Of a stretch of DNA of 64,000 nt, positions 32,429 through 44,759 are shown one piece after another; position 1 is the stretch's first letter, and every line of letters begins with the position of its first letter. Under the pieces are notes generated by a model. It did no database searches. It was not told the DNA's origin and saw only the letters and a program-made list of their open reading frames with translations. The stretch covers positions 1,806,623,967 to 1,806,687,966 of the forward strand of contig CM057450.1 of assembly GCA_016271365.2 (NCBI GenBank), read 5' to 3'. The translations under genes and the position numbers were made by a program. The DNA comes from Neoceratodus forsteri (Eukaryota > Chordata > Ceratodontiformes > Ceratodontidae).

Positions 32429-34032
32429 TCTTCCCTACCATGTGACCAAGACCCCTGGAATTCTGCTATTCCGTGGCTGTGGAATTTTATGCAGAATTTG
32501 CATTGTGCCGCAAAATATATATATAATGCTGCAGAATTCATTGTTCTTAGTGAATTTTCTTTCAAATATACAGTTCTTCCATACTGCCTGACTCCTCCAT
32601 TTCATTTATCCTGAAGCCCCTCCTCTGCTTGGCAAGTGATGATATTGATGACATAACATATTTTAGCCAATGCAGGATTGCATTCTGTCATAGAAATGAA
32701 TAAATCATAAATTAAAAAAAAAATCATACAGCAGAACTCAGAAAATGCTGCCACAGAAGCCTAGGAACCCTGCCTCAGAAATCAGTGCTGCAGAGAACTC
32801 CGGAAGACAGTCAGGATTCCCATCACTGTGTAAGAGCAGAGTCACAGCTAAAATGTGTGAGTCAAATTCCTGGTGACCAGTGCGCATCTGTTTTTCTTTT
32901 TAGGGCTGCAGTGGGCATAGCCCTGCAGACCTATTGCTTCAAAAAAGTACTTCGGCAACGCCCACATTTCTTTTGACCGAACAACATGATGAGATGACAA
33001 AAGTCACCTACGTGGTCGCATCTCTTGAACTACTGCACGCTCCATTGCACTATTTTTTTTTTTAGTCTGGCAGCCAGGGAGAATACATTTTGACCGGTCA
33101 TTTGGCGGCAGTGGAAGAACAGCAAAGCAGCTTCTGCTGGGACTTGGTCGGAGAGTGGAGCATGCCTGGAACCTGATGTCATTGACCATGTGCTGTCACA
33201 CAGCTAAACCAGGAAAGTGGGTGACAAGCAGCCATACCATTTGCATCTGCATTTGGAATTGCATGCTTTTACTGTGGTGCTGCACAGTTAATCAGGGGGA
33301 TGGGAAACCATCCTCCGCTTCTCTCTGCAATCTCCCCTGGGACCAACAACATACTCTGCCAACTATGTAGAAGGTGGTGGACACTGCTTCTCTGAGCCCC
33401 ACTCAGCACAAGTTAAAAGGTAAAGGGAGGGGGCAATCTGCGCCACACACAACTCTTGCCATTCAGTGCCAGACAGTAAAGTCCCGTAGCGCTCTGCATG
33501 TACATCTCTTACTTTTACTGTGCATGACAGGGAAAGGTTGTTGACTGTGTGTGTGTGTTGGGGGGGGGGGGAGCCACGGCAGTAGAAATGCAGCGGCTGC
33601 TGGAGCTGGTGCCCTGGAGCAAGACAGCACTGCCAACAGTGTTTGTTGGTTACACTGTATAAATGTGCTGCTTCACGTTGCTGCTGTGATGAACAGAAGG
33701 TAGAGAGCAGGGGGAGGGAGAGAGAGAGAGAGAGAGACAGTGCTGTGGACATCTGAGTTTTCTTGTTGGTTTTCTCCCCTGTCTCTCAGGACGAGCAAGG
33801 TGGAAGCGGGGTGGGTTGGAGACCATTGTGATATTTATTAGTCTTATCAGAGCTTTCTAATGCAAGAACACAAGTGTGTTCCCAAACTTACACACCAGAG
33901 AAAATGTGCAACCACTGAGCCATTAGACTAGTCAGAACTCAATGCTTTCGGCCACTCTACCTAGGCAAGAAATGATCACCGGCAGACAGAAAAAGTGCTC
34001 TTACCACTATCGTGCAGATTTCCCAAGTAATA
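32429..34032. other. Unassigned DNA with simple repeats
   Basis: No coding signal was recognised. There is a TG run with a G run at 33546-33571 and a (GA)n run at 33717-33737. A stretch with repeated CAGAATT words (about 32455-32545) may be part of an old MITE, but no clean partner arm was found. A poly-T tract lies at about 33053-33064. Confidence 0.4.
33546..33737. repeat. (TG)n/G run and (GA)n microsatellites
   Basis: Two short simple repeats about 150 bases apart: GTGTGTGTGTG followed by twelve or so G, and a GAGAGA run near 33717-33737. Confidence 0.8.
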
Positions 34033-34275
34033 CTTCAAATGGAAAAAAAAACTGTCACCGACGGCATAGACAGATTGCTGTTTTAAGACTTTATTCTGTG
34101 TATATCACAATTTCCATCATTGGGAGTCTGACAATGCTCCCTAGTAGCCCTGACCATGAAACTGGTCTGGGAGCGAGCCTTGTCTGACTCCCGGTGATGG
34201 TGTTGGAAATTGCGATGTATATGAAATAATGTTTTAGAACACCAATCTGTCTGTGCCATTTTTTCCCGTTTGAAG
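34033..34275. mobile_element. 243-bp inverted-repeat (foldback MITE-like) element
   Basis: The left arm 34033-34128 pairs with the right arm 34186-34275. Matching blocks, left to right, are CTTCAAATGG with CCGTTTGAAG, CAGACAGATT-type with AATCTGTCTG, TATATCACAATTTCCA with TGGAAATTGCGATGTATA, and GGGAGTC with GACTCCC. The loop is under 60 bases and no ORF is present. The arms occupy about three quarters of its length. Superfamily unknown; target duplication not clear. Confidence 0.7.
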
Positions 34276-37200
34276 AAAAATTGACTCAGAGATTTTTAAT
34301 AATTTACATTATATTACTGTAAAAATAGCAGCGGCCTGGGTGGAAGAAGAGGAACTCAATGGCCTTCAACAATTTCCTTCAATTCCCTCCAGCTTCCCCT
34401 TTCTTCCTGTAATGGTAAGAGTTCTGTAAAAAGAGACTTTCATACTATTATAATTTAATTTTCAAATAGAAGATTTATGGTGGTGTGGGTATGACTTCCA
34501 TAAAGCAGGAGCTTTGTATGTGTTACAGTTTTATGTTTGGTCCATAACTGAACTTTGTTTTTGGTGGGACGAGCCAGTGTTGTGTAAGGGAGCCAGTTCA
34601 TCCAGTGCAATGGTTTACAGCCTGTGTTTGCACAGTTTTTCCCACTTTTGGTGCCCAGAAGGTTTACAATATCTTGTGTTGGGGTTGAAGAATCTTGGAT
34701 ACAAATATGTGCATTATGTCGTTTTTTAGCTATAAGTGGACTTGGAGGGAAGGCAGATGAGGATGCATTATGTAAATTAACGCAGAAGGGCTATTTTCAA
34801 ATAATTAAAAAATATAAAATAGACTGAAAAATGGCTCTTATATCAACATTTTTTCTAATGGTAATTTATCTGAAAAATTCATTTGTACATATTTACTGCT
34901 GTTGTGGGTAGAAAGAGTGAGGGGTTTTGAACTTAGATGCATAACTTAAGACAAAAAAAGAAACCGCCACCAAACTCTAGGCATGCGCAATTATTAGCGC
35001 ATGGGTAGTACAGAGCTGTTCTTTCAACTTTTCCTCAGCTTATCCCTTGCAGAAGTCTCTTACTTGCTGCCACATGCTCAAGCATAAACACCCCTTGCAT
35101 GCTCCATCATCCACCCAGGCTCTGTAGTAGTTTTATAAAAAAAAATTAAAACTGCACAAGTCCGAGCCTCCACCCCCCAATGTCTGGCCCCTAGCAATCT
35201 ATGCAGAACATGCAAGATTCCCATCTTGTCTTCTGGAACCGCATAATAATTTTTTTGTGTCATGTTGATGGACATCAAGCAACTTTAAGGAGAAAGTTTG
35301 ACTCAAACCTGTTTGCAAATTCTGCAGAATGTTTATAACCAGCTAACTTGGCTCCCCCATGTAGAATGTATTCAGGGGCATGGTTTGGTTGTACTGCCGA
35401 TACCAGTAAAGCCATACAGCGGAACATTTTGTAGAATAAGTACATGGCAGGGTTACAAACTCTCCTTTTTTGGAGGAACTATCCCTTTGTCTTTGATAAA
35501 CTCAGTCTCCAGCAACAGAATCTGCAGCATTAGCAGAAAAGGAGATGGCTCTTTTCAGTTAAAACATCTGCATGTATGAGATTTGCAGATTAAACCTCAA
35601 CAACTTACCTATTTGTATGAGTAGTAGAACACTGAGAAACAACACACATCTGTATTTTCACAACAAGTCGTATGTTTCAGAACAGGGACATAGCAAAATG
35701 CATGAAAAAACAATAATACAAAAAATCATATTAATCACACAAAAGGTGCAATACGTACAGAGTTCACACTTAAAATACCCATAAAGAATTTATATTTCAT
35801 AGTAACATACATTGCACCTCAACAATAGCAAGTGAATGGGGAAAATATGTTTTTATTAAGGAAAAAGTAGAGTAGGAATAACAGGAGGAAGTCAACTCAA
35901 ATGGTGCAATGCATGAAGAAAGCATGATAAACAGCCATGATTGAATGAAATAGAGGGTATGTTACTCTGCTGGGAAAGGGATTGATTGGTTTTATAAATC
36001 TGGACTCAACAGCAGTAGCCGAATAGATAGCTAATGTACACCTGAGGAGCTTGCGAATTAGAATGTTGTAGCCAGGTTCTAATTCCAGAACATGAGCACG
36101 GACTTAGAGTATACTGATTGAAAATTGAGATTGAAAAGCACTCAGTGCTGTGGATGCCACTTTTTCCCTGAGCCCTAATAATAGATGCAGATTCCTATTG
36201 TTGTAATATTAAAGTAAAAGTAAAATGCAGCAGTGAGTCCAAGAGAGATAAGATCACAGCAACTGTGCTTGCTATTGTGTACGTCTCTCTCTCGACTGCA
36301 CACTGCAACAGTCACTTCTCAACTGTATAGGACTCCTCATCTATTACAGTTGTGGCCGTTGGATCCAATTTGAATTTGGCACCTCTTTTATTTATTTTTG
36401 AAAAATATGTCCTCTAAGAATGCAGAGCAGTAGAAAGTGCTCTGATTGAATATATTGTCCCCAGTTTCGGGAGCGGGTCTCTCTTGGGAGATAGTTAAAG
36501 TGGAGCCCATCTCCTGTCCTTGGAATTAATTACATTTAAAAAGTCAGATATATTGTTGCAGGGGGAAACAAAAACTCCAGTCCCTGTTTCAGAAGCTGTC
36601 CTCCCTTGATCTGTGGTTGGATTACTTGTAGCCCTGGATTAAGCTTTTAGTTGTGACTGTTGGACCCAATTTGAATTTGGTGCTTTTTTACTTTTAAAGT
36701 ACAGAGCTATTGATTGTAAGGCTGCTACATTCACTGTGCCTGGTCACTGTTTCACAGAACAGCAGTCAGCTTCCTTCATCCATTGCTAGCTACTCTGTTA
36801 AAACAAAAACTAAGAAAGGCTACAAATGTGATTTTACAAAAGCACCAACTTCCACAAGGACTTAAAAATGTATCTTCCCCTCAGTCAGTTGTAGCAGTAG
36901 CTTTCTTGTTTGACAGTTCCGTTTTTTGTTTCTTAAGATGCTGGCAGCCCCACACACCTTCCATTACCTCCCCACAGAGCACAAAAACCTCCCCCAGACC
37001 GCTCAGCAAAAGTCACTCTTTCGGTAAAAGTTCCCCACAAATTAAATCACAAAGCAAACAAAAAAGCGAAGGCAGCTGTTTATTTTTTTTCCCTCTCTGC
37101 CTTCCTGTAGCTCAAACCATTTGTGTTAGCTTGCAAAAGCAGTTCCATTTGTCCATTCCATTGATCAGTTTAATTTGCCTTTATACCTACACATTTTCCC

Positions 37201-37697
37201 ATTACATCTCCACAGAGTCAGACCACTAAATAAACTCTCGGCTTTCACTTAATTTGTTGTACAGCAGCAACTGCAGACAAACTAAAAAGCATACACTTCA
37301 ACACCTTCCTTGTTTTACTTTTGATTAGGTAGGGGCAGCGTACAGTACAGAAACTAAAAGAAATACATCTGCAGAGTATCATCAGTTTTAGCTCATCTCC
37401 CCCTCCCCCCAGCACATTTGATGGTGGGTGGCTCTGTTAAGATTTTGTGCACTGCAGTGGTTCCCTTTCAGTTTAATTCATACAGCAGGCAAATATATTT
37501 ATTCCAAAACACGTTACAGCATAGGCCCCCTTACAGCATAAGGCAGTCGGCTGGCTAGTCTGGAATTTGTAGAGTTTCTGAAGGTGACAATTCACAGCTG
37601 TTTAAACAACCATGCCCCAATCCCAAAACAATACAACCCCCTAGCCCCACAACTTGTTAACACCTCTGCTTTTATCTATCTTTACTGACAGGATGAT

Positions 37698-37729
<32 letters not shown>

Positions 37730-38950
37730 GTCTCATTTACTGGACTGTCCAGTCAGCAATTTTGTCTTTTGTAGTGTGATGCTTCATTGGTGTTTCCTGA
37801 GCTGGATTCACCATTGGACATAACCGGCAGTTGTCGAGGGTCCCAAGTATAAGAGGGGTCTTTCAGTCTAATTACCGTATATGTGCTAAGCACAAGCGGC
37901 AAGGCTGTGACTCCCTAGATCTGTTGTTATGTAAAGAAGTAAATGTTTTTTTTCCCCTCACTTTGTTTTTATAATCTTATTTTTCTCTTTCATTACATTC
38001 CAACAATATCATTACTATTTCCACATTAAAATGTTATACCAAAACTTAAAACAAAACTGATGCAAACACAAGAGATGCACCTTCTCTTTTCTGTATTAGG
38101 CACTGAATGTCATCCCCCCCCCCCAATTTTTCATGTGGCAGTGAACATCGTAAAATGGACTAATTTCAATTCCCGTTTCCCTTTTATTTCCTTCCGTTCA
38201 CATACCATCTTTAGTTTATCAGTGCTGTCTACATGTGCCTTATGTATTGTATGGGTATGTGGCTCCAGGTGGAGCGACTCTCAACCTGGGAGAGACTGAG
38301 TCAGATTTTCCCTCTGTCTTACCTAAGTTATTTCCAGGTTACTGTGGAGTTTGGGAGTCGCATACATGTTACCGTTTTTTTCTGTTTCAAATCTGTACTT
38401 TTCTTCTGCAATCACAAGGTTACAAAAACGGGTTTCATCACTTTGCTGGTATGGTGACAGTGATTGGGGGAGGGGGGCACATCTGTAAATTCCAGTCAGT
38501 GTCACTAAAGTGTCCGCTACCAGTTCCCGGGGATCCTTATCCTTTCACCCCCAATTACATATAATTTATAAGCTCTGACAATACCTTAATGCATTTCTAG
38601 TGATAACCCACATGTGTGTGTTGAAAAACGTGGAACATGCAGTAATTCCTTTGAAATTTGAGTGTGCAGAGTATGCTATATTTATTTGTGTTTCATTCCA
38701 AGCGTGATTGTTCTCCTGTTTGCTTATTTTTGGCAATTGTATTTTTGGCAATATACTGTACATCCGCTTATGTTCGCGATCTGTTTATTTTCGCTATATT
38801 GCCTATTTTGTTTTTTAACTGAAAATAAATGGTTTGTGTGGTATATGTGGTGCACTGGATGAATGTTGCCTCCCCAGGTTTACCAAGTACTCACTCACTC
38901 CACACATTAGCTAGCTGTACAATACACCTCACATCGAAACTCTTTATTTC
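34276..38950. other. Long AT-rich stretch without a recognised gene
   Basis: Only short open frames occur and none shows a domain. A (TTTC)n microsatellite lies at 37697-37729 and a C run near 38115. A block around 36352-36395 is repeated about 300 bases on (36651-36690), sharing CCAATTTGAATTTGG. No RNA gene or transposon protein was found. It could be intronic. Confidence 0.45.
37697..37729. repeat. (TTTC)n microsatellite
   Basis: About eight consecutive TTCT/TTTC units. Confidence 0.9.
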
Positions 38951-39960
38951 ACATTACATGGAAATGAATTGATTATGCAGTGCTAGCTGAGAGGGAGCGG
39001 CAAATGTGAGTAAGCAGAATAAGGTCCACCTTCAGGCTGTAGTGCGGGGGTGGTAGCCTGGAGGGGGGTGGTGGAAGGATTGAGAGGAAAAATATTATAA
39101 TTACACTACATTACACATGGTGTGCTGGAGGGAGAGATGTGCCAGGTGGGGTCCAAGCTAAGAACTGCAGTCAGAAGAAGTAAGAGGGAATGGCTCGCTG
39201 GACAAGCAGACTCCTGAAATCAGTGAGGGTAGCTTAGAGAGTCAAACAGACTGCTTGCTGTACATTGAGGGATGCAGTATTTACTTCCTGGTCCCCTAAC
39301 TGTCCCGGCGCTCGCTCAATGACTTCACTAGCTTGCTGTTCCTTCTAGCTTTTTCTTCTGACTTCTTCTGTCTGTGTCTGCTGCATAATTTTTTAAAGCA
39401 GTATACAGTTTGACTGGGGCTGGGGTGCAGATTTCATATCTATAGCCAATTGAAAGCGCAACAGATAAGGGACAGTAATAAAACCAGCTATACAATATAA
39501 CAACGCCATCGCAAGCATTTATTCATACATATCAATTATTCAACTTTTCAAAGTCATTGCACTTCAGAGTATGCCTGCAGTGCCAGCTAAGATGGAGCTA
39601 CAATTCTAATAAGCAGAATAAGGTATACTGTTAAGCAGTAAACTGGTGGTGGGAAGGGAACTGGCCTGAATACTGAAGATTGACTTTGGGAACATAGCAC
39701 TGCTCCTGCTGTTTGAGAGGTAAGTTGGACATTGAGCCTGGTGGAGTGCGATCATAGAATGGCAATCACATAGATTGTAAGGAGGAGGAAATGCAGACTA
39801 CTGAAATCAGTGAGGGTAGCTTCAGAATGGGGGGGGGCAAATAGATTGTTTGCTGTACACTGAGGGATGCAGCATTTACTTCCTGGTCCCCTAACTGTCC
39901 TTGTGCTCCCGCACTGACTTCACTAGGCTGCTTTAGATAGATTTTCTGCCACTTGATGTT
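38950..39960. repeat. Degenerate direct duplication, period about 590-600 bp
   Basis: Three blocks recur in order: TAAGCAGAATAAGGT (39011 and 39610), CTGAAATCAGTGAGGGTAGC (39214 and 39801), and TTTACTTCCTGGTCCCCTAA (near 39279 and 39872). Between them the copies have diverged. No coding frame is conserved between the two. Confidence 0.75.
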
Positions 39961-41030
39961 TTGCATATGTTCACTGCCGTCAGATACTCTGTGTGAGTTC
40001 ATCACGGTTGACCAGGTGTCCTAGCTTACAGGAATCAGTGTGGTCACCTGACATGGCTCTGTCTACAGCTGGTACCTCTCCTTCCTTACGTGAGGACTTC
40101 GTAACAGAGCACCGTTTCCCAGGTGAAGGCTTCCTTTTTATAGACACATTTGTCTCTCTCTTTTCACACTGTCAGTGCCACTTTCAATGCCCCCTCCCCC
40201 CCAAAACTGACTTTCTTACACAAGTTGTCTTTTTTGGAACTCCTCTCAAATGATGACTGCGTCAATTTGTGGATCTGTTCCGCTTGAATTCACAACTCCC
40301 ATCCTGTAGTTTTTGGAAGATAACCTAATTTATCAGGAGATGCTGAGAAAATAGGAAAGGGGCTTGAATACGGACAAAGGGAGTGGCTCCGGCAAAGCAT
40401 TAAGGGTCACAGAGACACAATAGGCCTTGGCCTAGTGACATAATTCAACACATTTCTTATAGATGCAAGTAAGAAGAGGAATAAAAGGGTTGGCATTACA
40501 AGGTTAACAATCTGATGGGGGTGTGAGGCACCACAGAGGGAGCAGGGCAGTGAAGACCTCCAGAACAAATAGCTTTGTTCTGTGTTCACAGAGGAAGTAG
40601 GGAGGACAGTAACAATACAGTAACAAATGCTTTCCAAGGAGGGAAGTGGACACTATTCCTTCTTTTTAGGATAGAGTCCTCCATGGACTTGCTATTCTGA
40701 AGGTGGACAAAACAATGTGTCCAGGTGTGGTGCAGCAAGGGTCTTGATGGAGCGTTGAGAGTGAGTGTCTGTACCTCTCTAAATTCTTAGTTATTGCTCA
40801 TTATACATGAGTGCTTTTCCACAGTACTGGAGGAGGATGTATGTAGTCCCACTACACAAATGTGGTAGCACTTTTGGTGCCACTTTAGGCAACTTAGCCT
40901 GCCATTGGTGTTTAAGTTTTTTGAATCAATGCTGAGGTGAACCATTGTAGAATATTTTGAGGCCAGTGGATCACAATCACACAGTGTGCATGTGTTCGCA
41001 GTCTGTAGATCATGTAGCATGAATCATATA
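39961..41030. other. Unassigned DNA
   Basis: Short frames only; no domain, inverted repeat or simple repeat of note was seen. Confidence 0.4.
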
Positions 41031-41386
41031 CTGTAACTATTGGTTATTTCTATTAGCAGCTTGTTTGGAAACAAGTTTTTGTGCTGCTTCTTAGGGCAGA
41101 TACCAGTTCCAGTTTGCAATAGTGAGATGAAGTAGTTTAGTGCCTTCTCTCTCACAGCACCAAAACAAAAATCACTGAGAGCGTTCATTCCCACAGCAAT
41201 TTTCTATCTGTGCAACAGGACGAGAGGAAAAAAGGCAATTCCAACTCTCTCTCTCTCTCTCTCTCTCTGTAACTAAGGTAACTGCTATAATTTTTTTTAT
41301 TAGCAGTTTGTTTGAAAATAAGAAGTTTTTACACTGCTTCTTTGGGCAGATACCAGTTCCAGTTTGCAACAGTGAGATGAAGTAGT
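41031..41386. repeat. Direct duplication, about 105-119 bp units, with (CT)n between
   Basis: Units at 41031-41136 and 41268-41386 share CTGTAACTA, TATTAGCAG, GGGCAGATACCAGTTCCAGT and GTGAGATGAAGTAG. A (CT)n run at 41245-41268 sits immediately before the second unit. The copies are similar but not identical. Confidence 0.78.
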
Positions 41387-42194
41387 GCTGAGTGGCAACA
41401 GTGGAGGGGGAGAGGCACCGCACAAACTAATCTGTTACCCTAGGTCAGATACCTGTTGAGGGACAAATCTGCAAGACAAAGTGCCAGCAACTTGCTTTGT
41501 TTTTTTGAGGAGGGGACAGCCGAACATTGTTGGGGTTTCACACTCCAGCTGTCACAGATTGTCTCCAGTTGTTGCTCCTCCCTCCCCTTACTGTGCCTGG
41601 AGGCTGGGACACTCCCTATTGGTCCACTGGTGCACAGAACACTCTTAATCGGTTGCCTGTCATTTCCCGCTTGATCTGACATGAGAGCTATATATGAGCA
41701 GGAATAAAAAAAAAAAACACAAGGGTTTAATGGCAACTCAGGAATCATAGACAGTTTGTAGACTCCTTTCCTTTTCAAGAGCTTACAGTATTCGGACTAA
41801 TATAAAAACAGTTTTCAATTGTGTTGCATGTTTATTCAGTGTTCACATCTGTACGTTTACATCAGTTTCTGTTTTTGTATTTTAAATTCTCCACATCAGA
41901 GTTCAAACTTTCTTTCAATAGATTTGAATAAAAACTCAGTCTCTGCTTTTCAACATGCCTCGTGTATTTTCACATTGTACCCTTCCCTGGGTCGCACCTG
42001 GAAAGGAGCATAGGCTTGGTGTACCTTTCCTGTGCCTTGTTCCACCATGATGGCCAAACTTCCCCCATTCACTAAACAAATACCTGCATAAAACACAGGA
42101 ATAAAGCAACAAGCAATAAAGACATTACAAAATAAAATTCATCAGTTCCCCTATGGCAACAAAGTGCAGTAGACTATGTCTTAAGGCATAGATC
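41387..42194. other. Unassigned DNA with a LINE-tail-like stretch
   Basis: No coding signal was found. Around 41980-42035, CTGGGTCGCACCTGGAAAGG resembles the GGTCGYRCCTG LINE tail seen at 55.5, 56.9 and 63.7 kb. A poly-A tract is at about 41706-41719. Confidence 0.4.
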
Positions 42195-42310
42195 CAGAAG
42201 CAAATGGTTTTACCTTTTATTGGACCAATATAGATGTTACAACAAAAGAACAAAGTGCTCTAGATTTTGGACCAACCAAGTCCTTCTTCAGAAGTTTTAT
42301 GACAGTTATT
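42195..42310 (-). repeat. Repeat end of the CTGAAGAAGG...CAATAAAAGGTA type
   Basis: Read on the minus strand it runs CTTCTGAAGAAGGACTTGG, then GGTCCAATAAAAGGTAAAAC. I associate this pairing with dispersed vertebrate repeats, possibly Penelope-like ends, but that is from memory and weak. No ORF. Confidence 0.3.
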
Positions 42311-42442
42311 TAGAAAATACCATACTATTAATACCCAAATAATGCATAAAAAACAGAAATAATTCTCATTGATTTAACAAATTCATTTGAAACATAACAG
42401 AAGATTACATCACCTGTAATATTAAACGATATCATTGCAGAG

Positions 42443-44752
42443 ATGCCATCAGCTGCTGAATTAGGGAACATCTTGTTTATGGGTGACCTGAATCTAGGTG
42501 ACATTAATTGGACAAATAAATCTGCCAGAACTAGCTTGTCAAAAGATTTTTTGAATATTTGTATGGAGTTAAATTTAATTCAGCATATCACATTTCCAAC
42601 CCGCGACTCTAATATTCTGGACATTGTTTTAGGTAGTGAATCAATAAATATCAATGAATGTCGGCCTTCTGCCCCACTGGGAAACAGTGACCATTGTACT
42701 ATTAGCTTTAATTCTCATAGTATCTGCTTGGAAACTGACAACATTGCGGAAGTATTTGCTTTCTATAAAACAGATACTATTGCTCTTAATAAACATCTGG
42801 CAACTATTGACTGGTCCACTCAGCTAAATAAAAACAACATTGATGATATGTGGAATTCTTTAACCACCATAATTGTGGACACTGCAAATAAATTCATTCC
42901 TAAGGTACTTAAAAAGAAGTTAAGCTCTCAACCAAAATGGCTTAATTTAAAATTGCGGAACTTGATAAAAATGAAAAACAAATATTACAAAAAATATTAT
43001 TCAAATAAATGTGACAGAACCCTCTCTGCATTTAAGCGGGTTACAAAAGCTCTGTAAAAAGGAAATTAAAAAAGCAAAAACATCAATGGAAGAATCACTA
43101 GCTAAACAAGCACAAAAAGGGAACTGTAAATTGGTGTTCAGTTATATTAACTCCTTAAAAAAACAGACTTGCAAGGTAGGCCCAATTAGCTCTGGTAATA
43201 AGACTTTGTATCACCCTAGAGATATGGCTAAAATTTTTAATTCACAGTTCTGTAAGGTATTTTCAGATAATAATGTCCCTTGTAATGCCTCATTAGGTGA
43301 TCAGCCTTTTCATAATGCGGACATACCAATTGAAACCATTACATCCAAAGGCTCCTCTACTGGCCCTGATGGTATTTCCGGAGATCTAATTTCTTTAATG
43401 ACTTTATTAGTGAAAACCTGGACAGAGGCATTCCATGTAATGTTATTTTTCTAAACTTTAAAAAGGCCTTTGATTCAGTACCTCACTGGGCCTTGATACA
43501 GAAGCTACAGCTCTATAAGATAGATCCAATATTTATGAGATTGCTCACTAATTGGCTGTCTGATAGGAAGCAGAGGGTTATAATAGATGGACATGTTAGT
43601 AGCTGGAAAGATGTTAGAAGTGGTGTTCCTCAAGGATCAGTTTTGGCCCCATTTATTTTTCAGGTCTTTATATCTGATGTATCTACAAACATCAAAAGTA
43701 AGATTATTAAATATGCAGATGATTGTAAAGTCAGTAACATTTGCAAAAGTGAAACTGACTACATGGTTATTCAGGAAGATTTAAAGTTATTACAGTCCTG
43801 GTCCATGCAATGTAATCTTTATTTTAACATCTCTAAGTGTTGTGTCTTGCACTTTGGAAACAAAATCCCAAATATCAATATTATCTCTATGATTGTGGAT
43901 GCATGGAACAGCCTCCCTGAGTAGGTTGTGGGGTCAAGAACAGTAGGTGAATTCAAGAATGCATGGGACAGACATAAGGCAGTCCTAGTGGGGAGTAGGA
44001 GGAAGCAAGCTGTAGGTTAACTAGGATCTGCAGCTTATCTGATAGGTAGGAAAATAGGCAGACTGGGTGGGCCAAGTGGTCCTTATCTGTCATCAAATTC
44101 TATGTTTCTATGATAGTATTTTAGTTAGTAAAGATAGTGAAAAGGATTTGGGGATCACAATTGACATAAGCATGTCATTTGACTCCCATATCTCAAACAC
44201 TATAAGTAAAGCAAACAAGATATGGTGGGCAATACGACATAATATAACATCCAAAAACCCAGATATTTTGTTGCCTTTATATACAGCATATGTGAGACCT
44301 CACTTAGATTTTGTGTCACAGTTACGGAGTCCATATAAAAAGAAGGGTATAGTAAGAATTGAGCGAGTTCAGAGAAGGGTGACAAAATATTTAGTTTCCT
44401 CCAAAACACTTTCATATCCAGACAGGCTCTCCAAATTTAATGTGATGTCCTAGAAGATAGAAGGGCAAGGGGTGATCTCTTGCTCTCATGGGATATCGTT
44501 AATGATGAATATCTGTCTGCAGAAAGTGGTCTGGATCTTAAACAAATTAGGGTTAATACCAGAGGACATCCCCTGCAACTAGCTAGAAATAAGTGTAAAA
44601 CCAAAAAAAGGGCTCACTACTTTTCACAAAGAATAGTTAAGCCCTGGAATAAGTTGCCTATAAATGTTATCATCAGCGACAGTAAGAACATTTTTAAGAA
44701 CAGACTTGACAGTTTCATGAAATCAGACAAGCTGCCAAACTATTATATGTAG
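42443..44752 (+). pseudogene. CR1/L2-like LINE ORF2, internally deleted and interrupted
   Basis: The endonuclease C-terminal half is clear: FMGDLNLGDINW, LIQHITFPTR, ILDIVLGSE and NSDHCTISF. RT begins with QKLCKKEIKKAKTSMEESLA and SSTGPDGISGDLI. An internal deletion near 43400 removes the next RT blocks, and it resumes at FLNFKKAFDSVPHWALIQKL, SGVPQGSVLAPFIFQVFI and the active site KYADDCK (YADD at 43712-43723). A CR1 3' end is inserted at about 43885-44115. Beyond it the tail continues: SKDSEKDLGITID, YTAYVRPHLDF, VQRRVTKYLV, TRGHPLQL and PWNKLPINV. Codon use is strongly AT-rich. Frame changes near 43050, 43450 and 44450. Dead copy. Confidence 0.78.
43885..44115 (+). repeat. CR1-type LINE 3' end inserted in the LINE above
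   Basis: It encodes the CR1 tail IVDAWNSLPE, then a stop, VVGSRTVGEFKNAWDRHK, and ends in AAATTCTATGTTTCTATG. That ATTCTATG-type end is typical of CR1. CTATGATT and CTATGATAG at the two sides may be remnants of a target duplication, or further ATTCTATG-type repeats. Confidence 0.7.
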
Positions 44753-44759
44753 GTCTGAG

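Noticed and set aside
36783..37229. 148-codon plus-strand frame
   Set aside because: Composition and lack of any domain fit a chance frame in AT-rich DNA; no splice sites of note around it.
38101..38130. Poly-C tract as a possible regulatory element
   Set aside because: A simple homopolymer with no supporting context.
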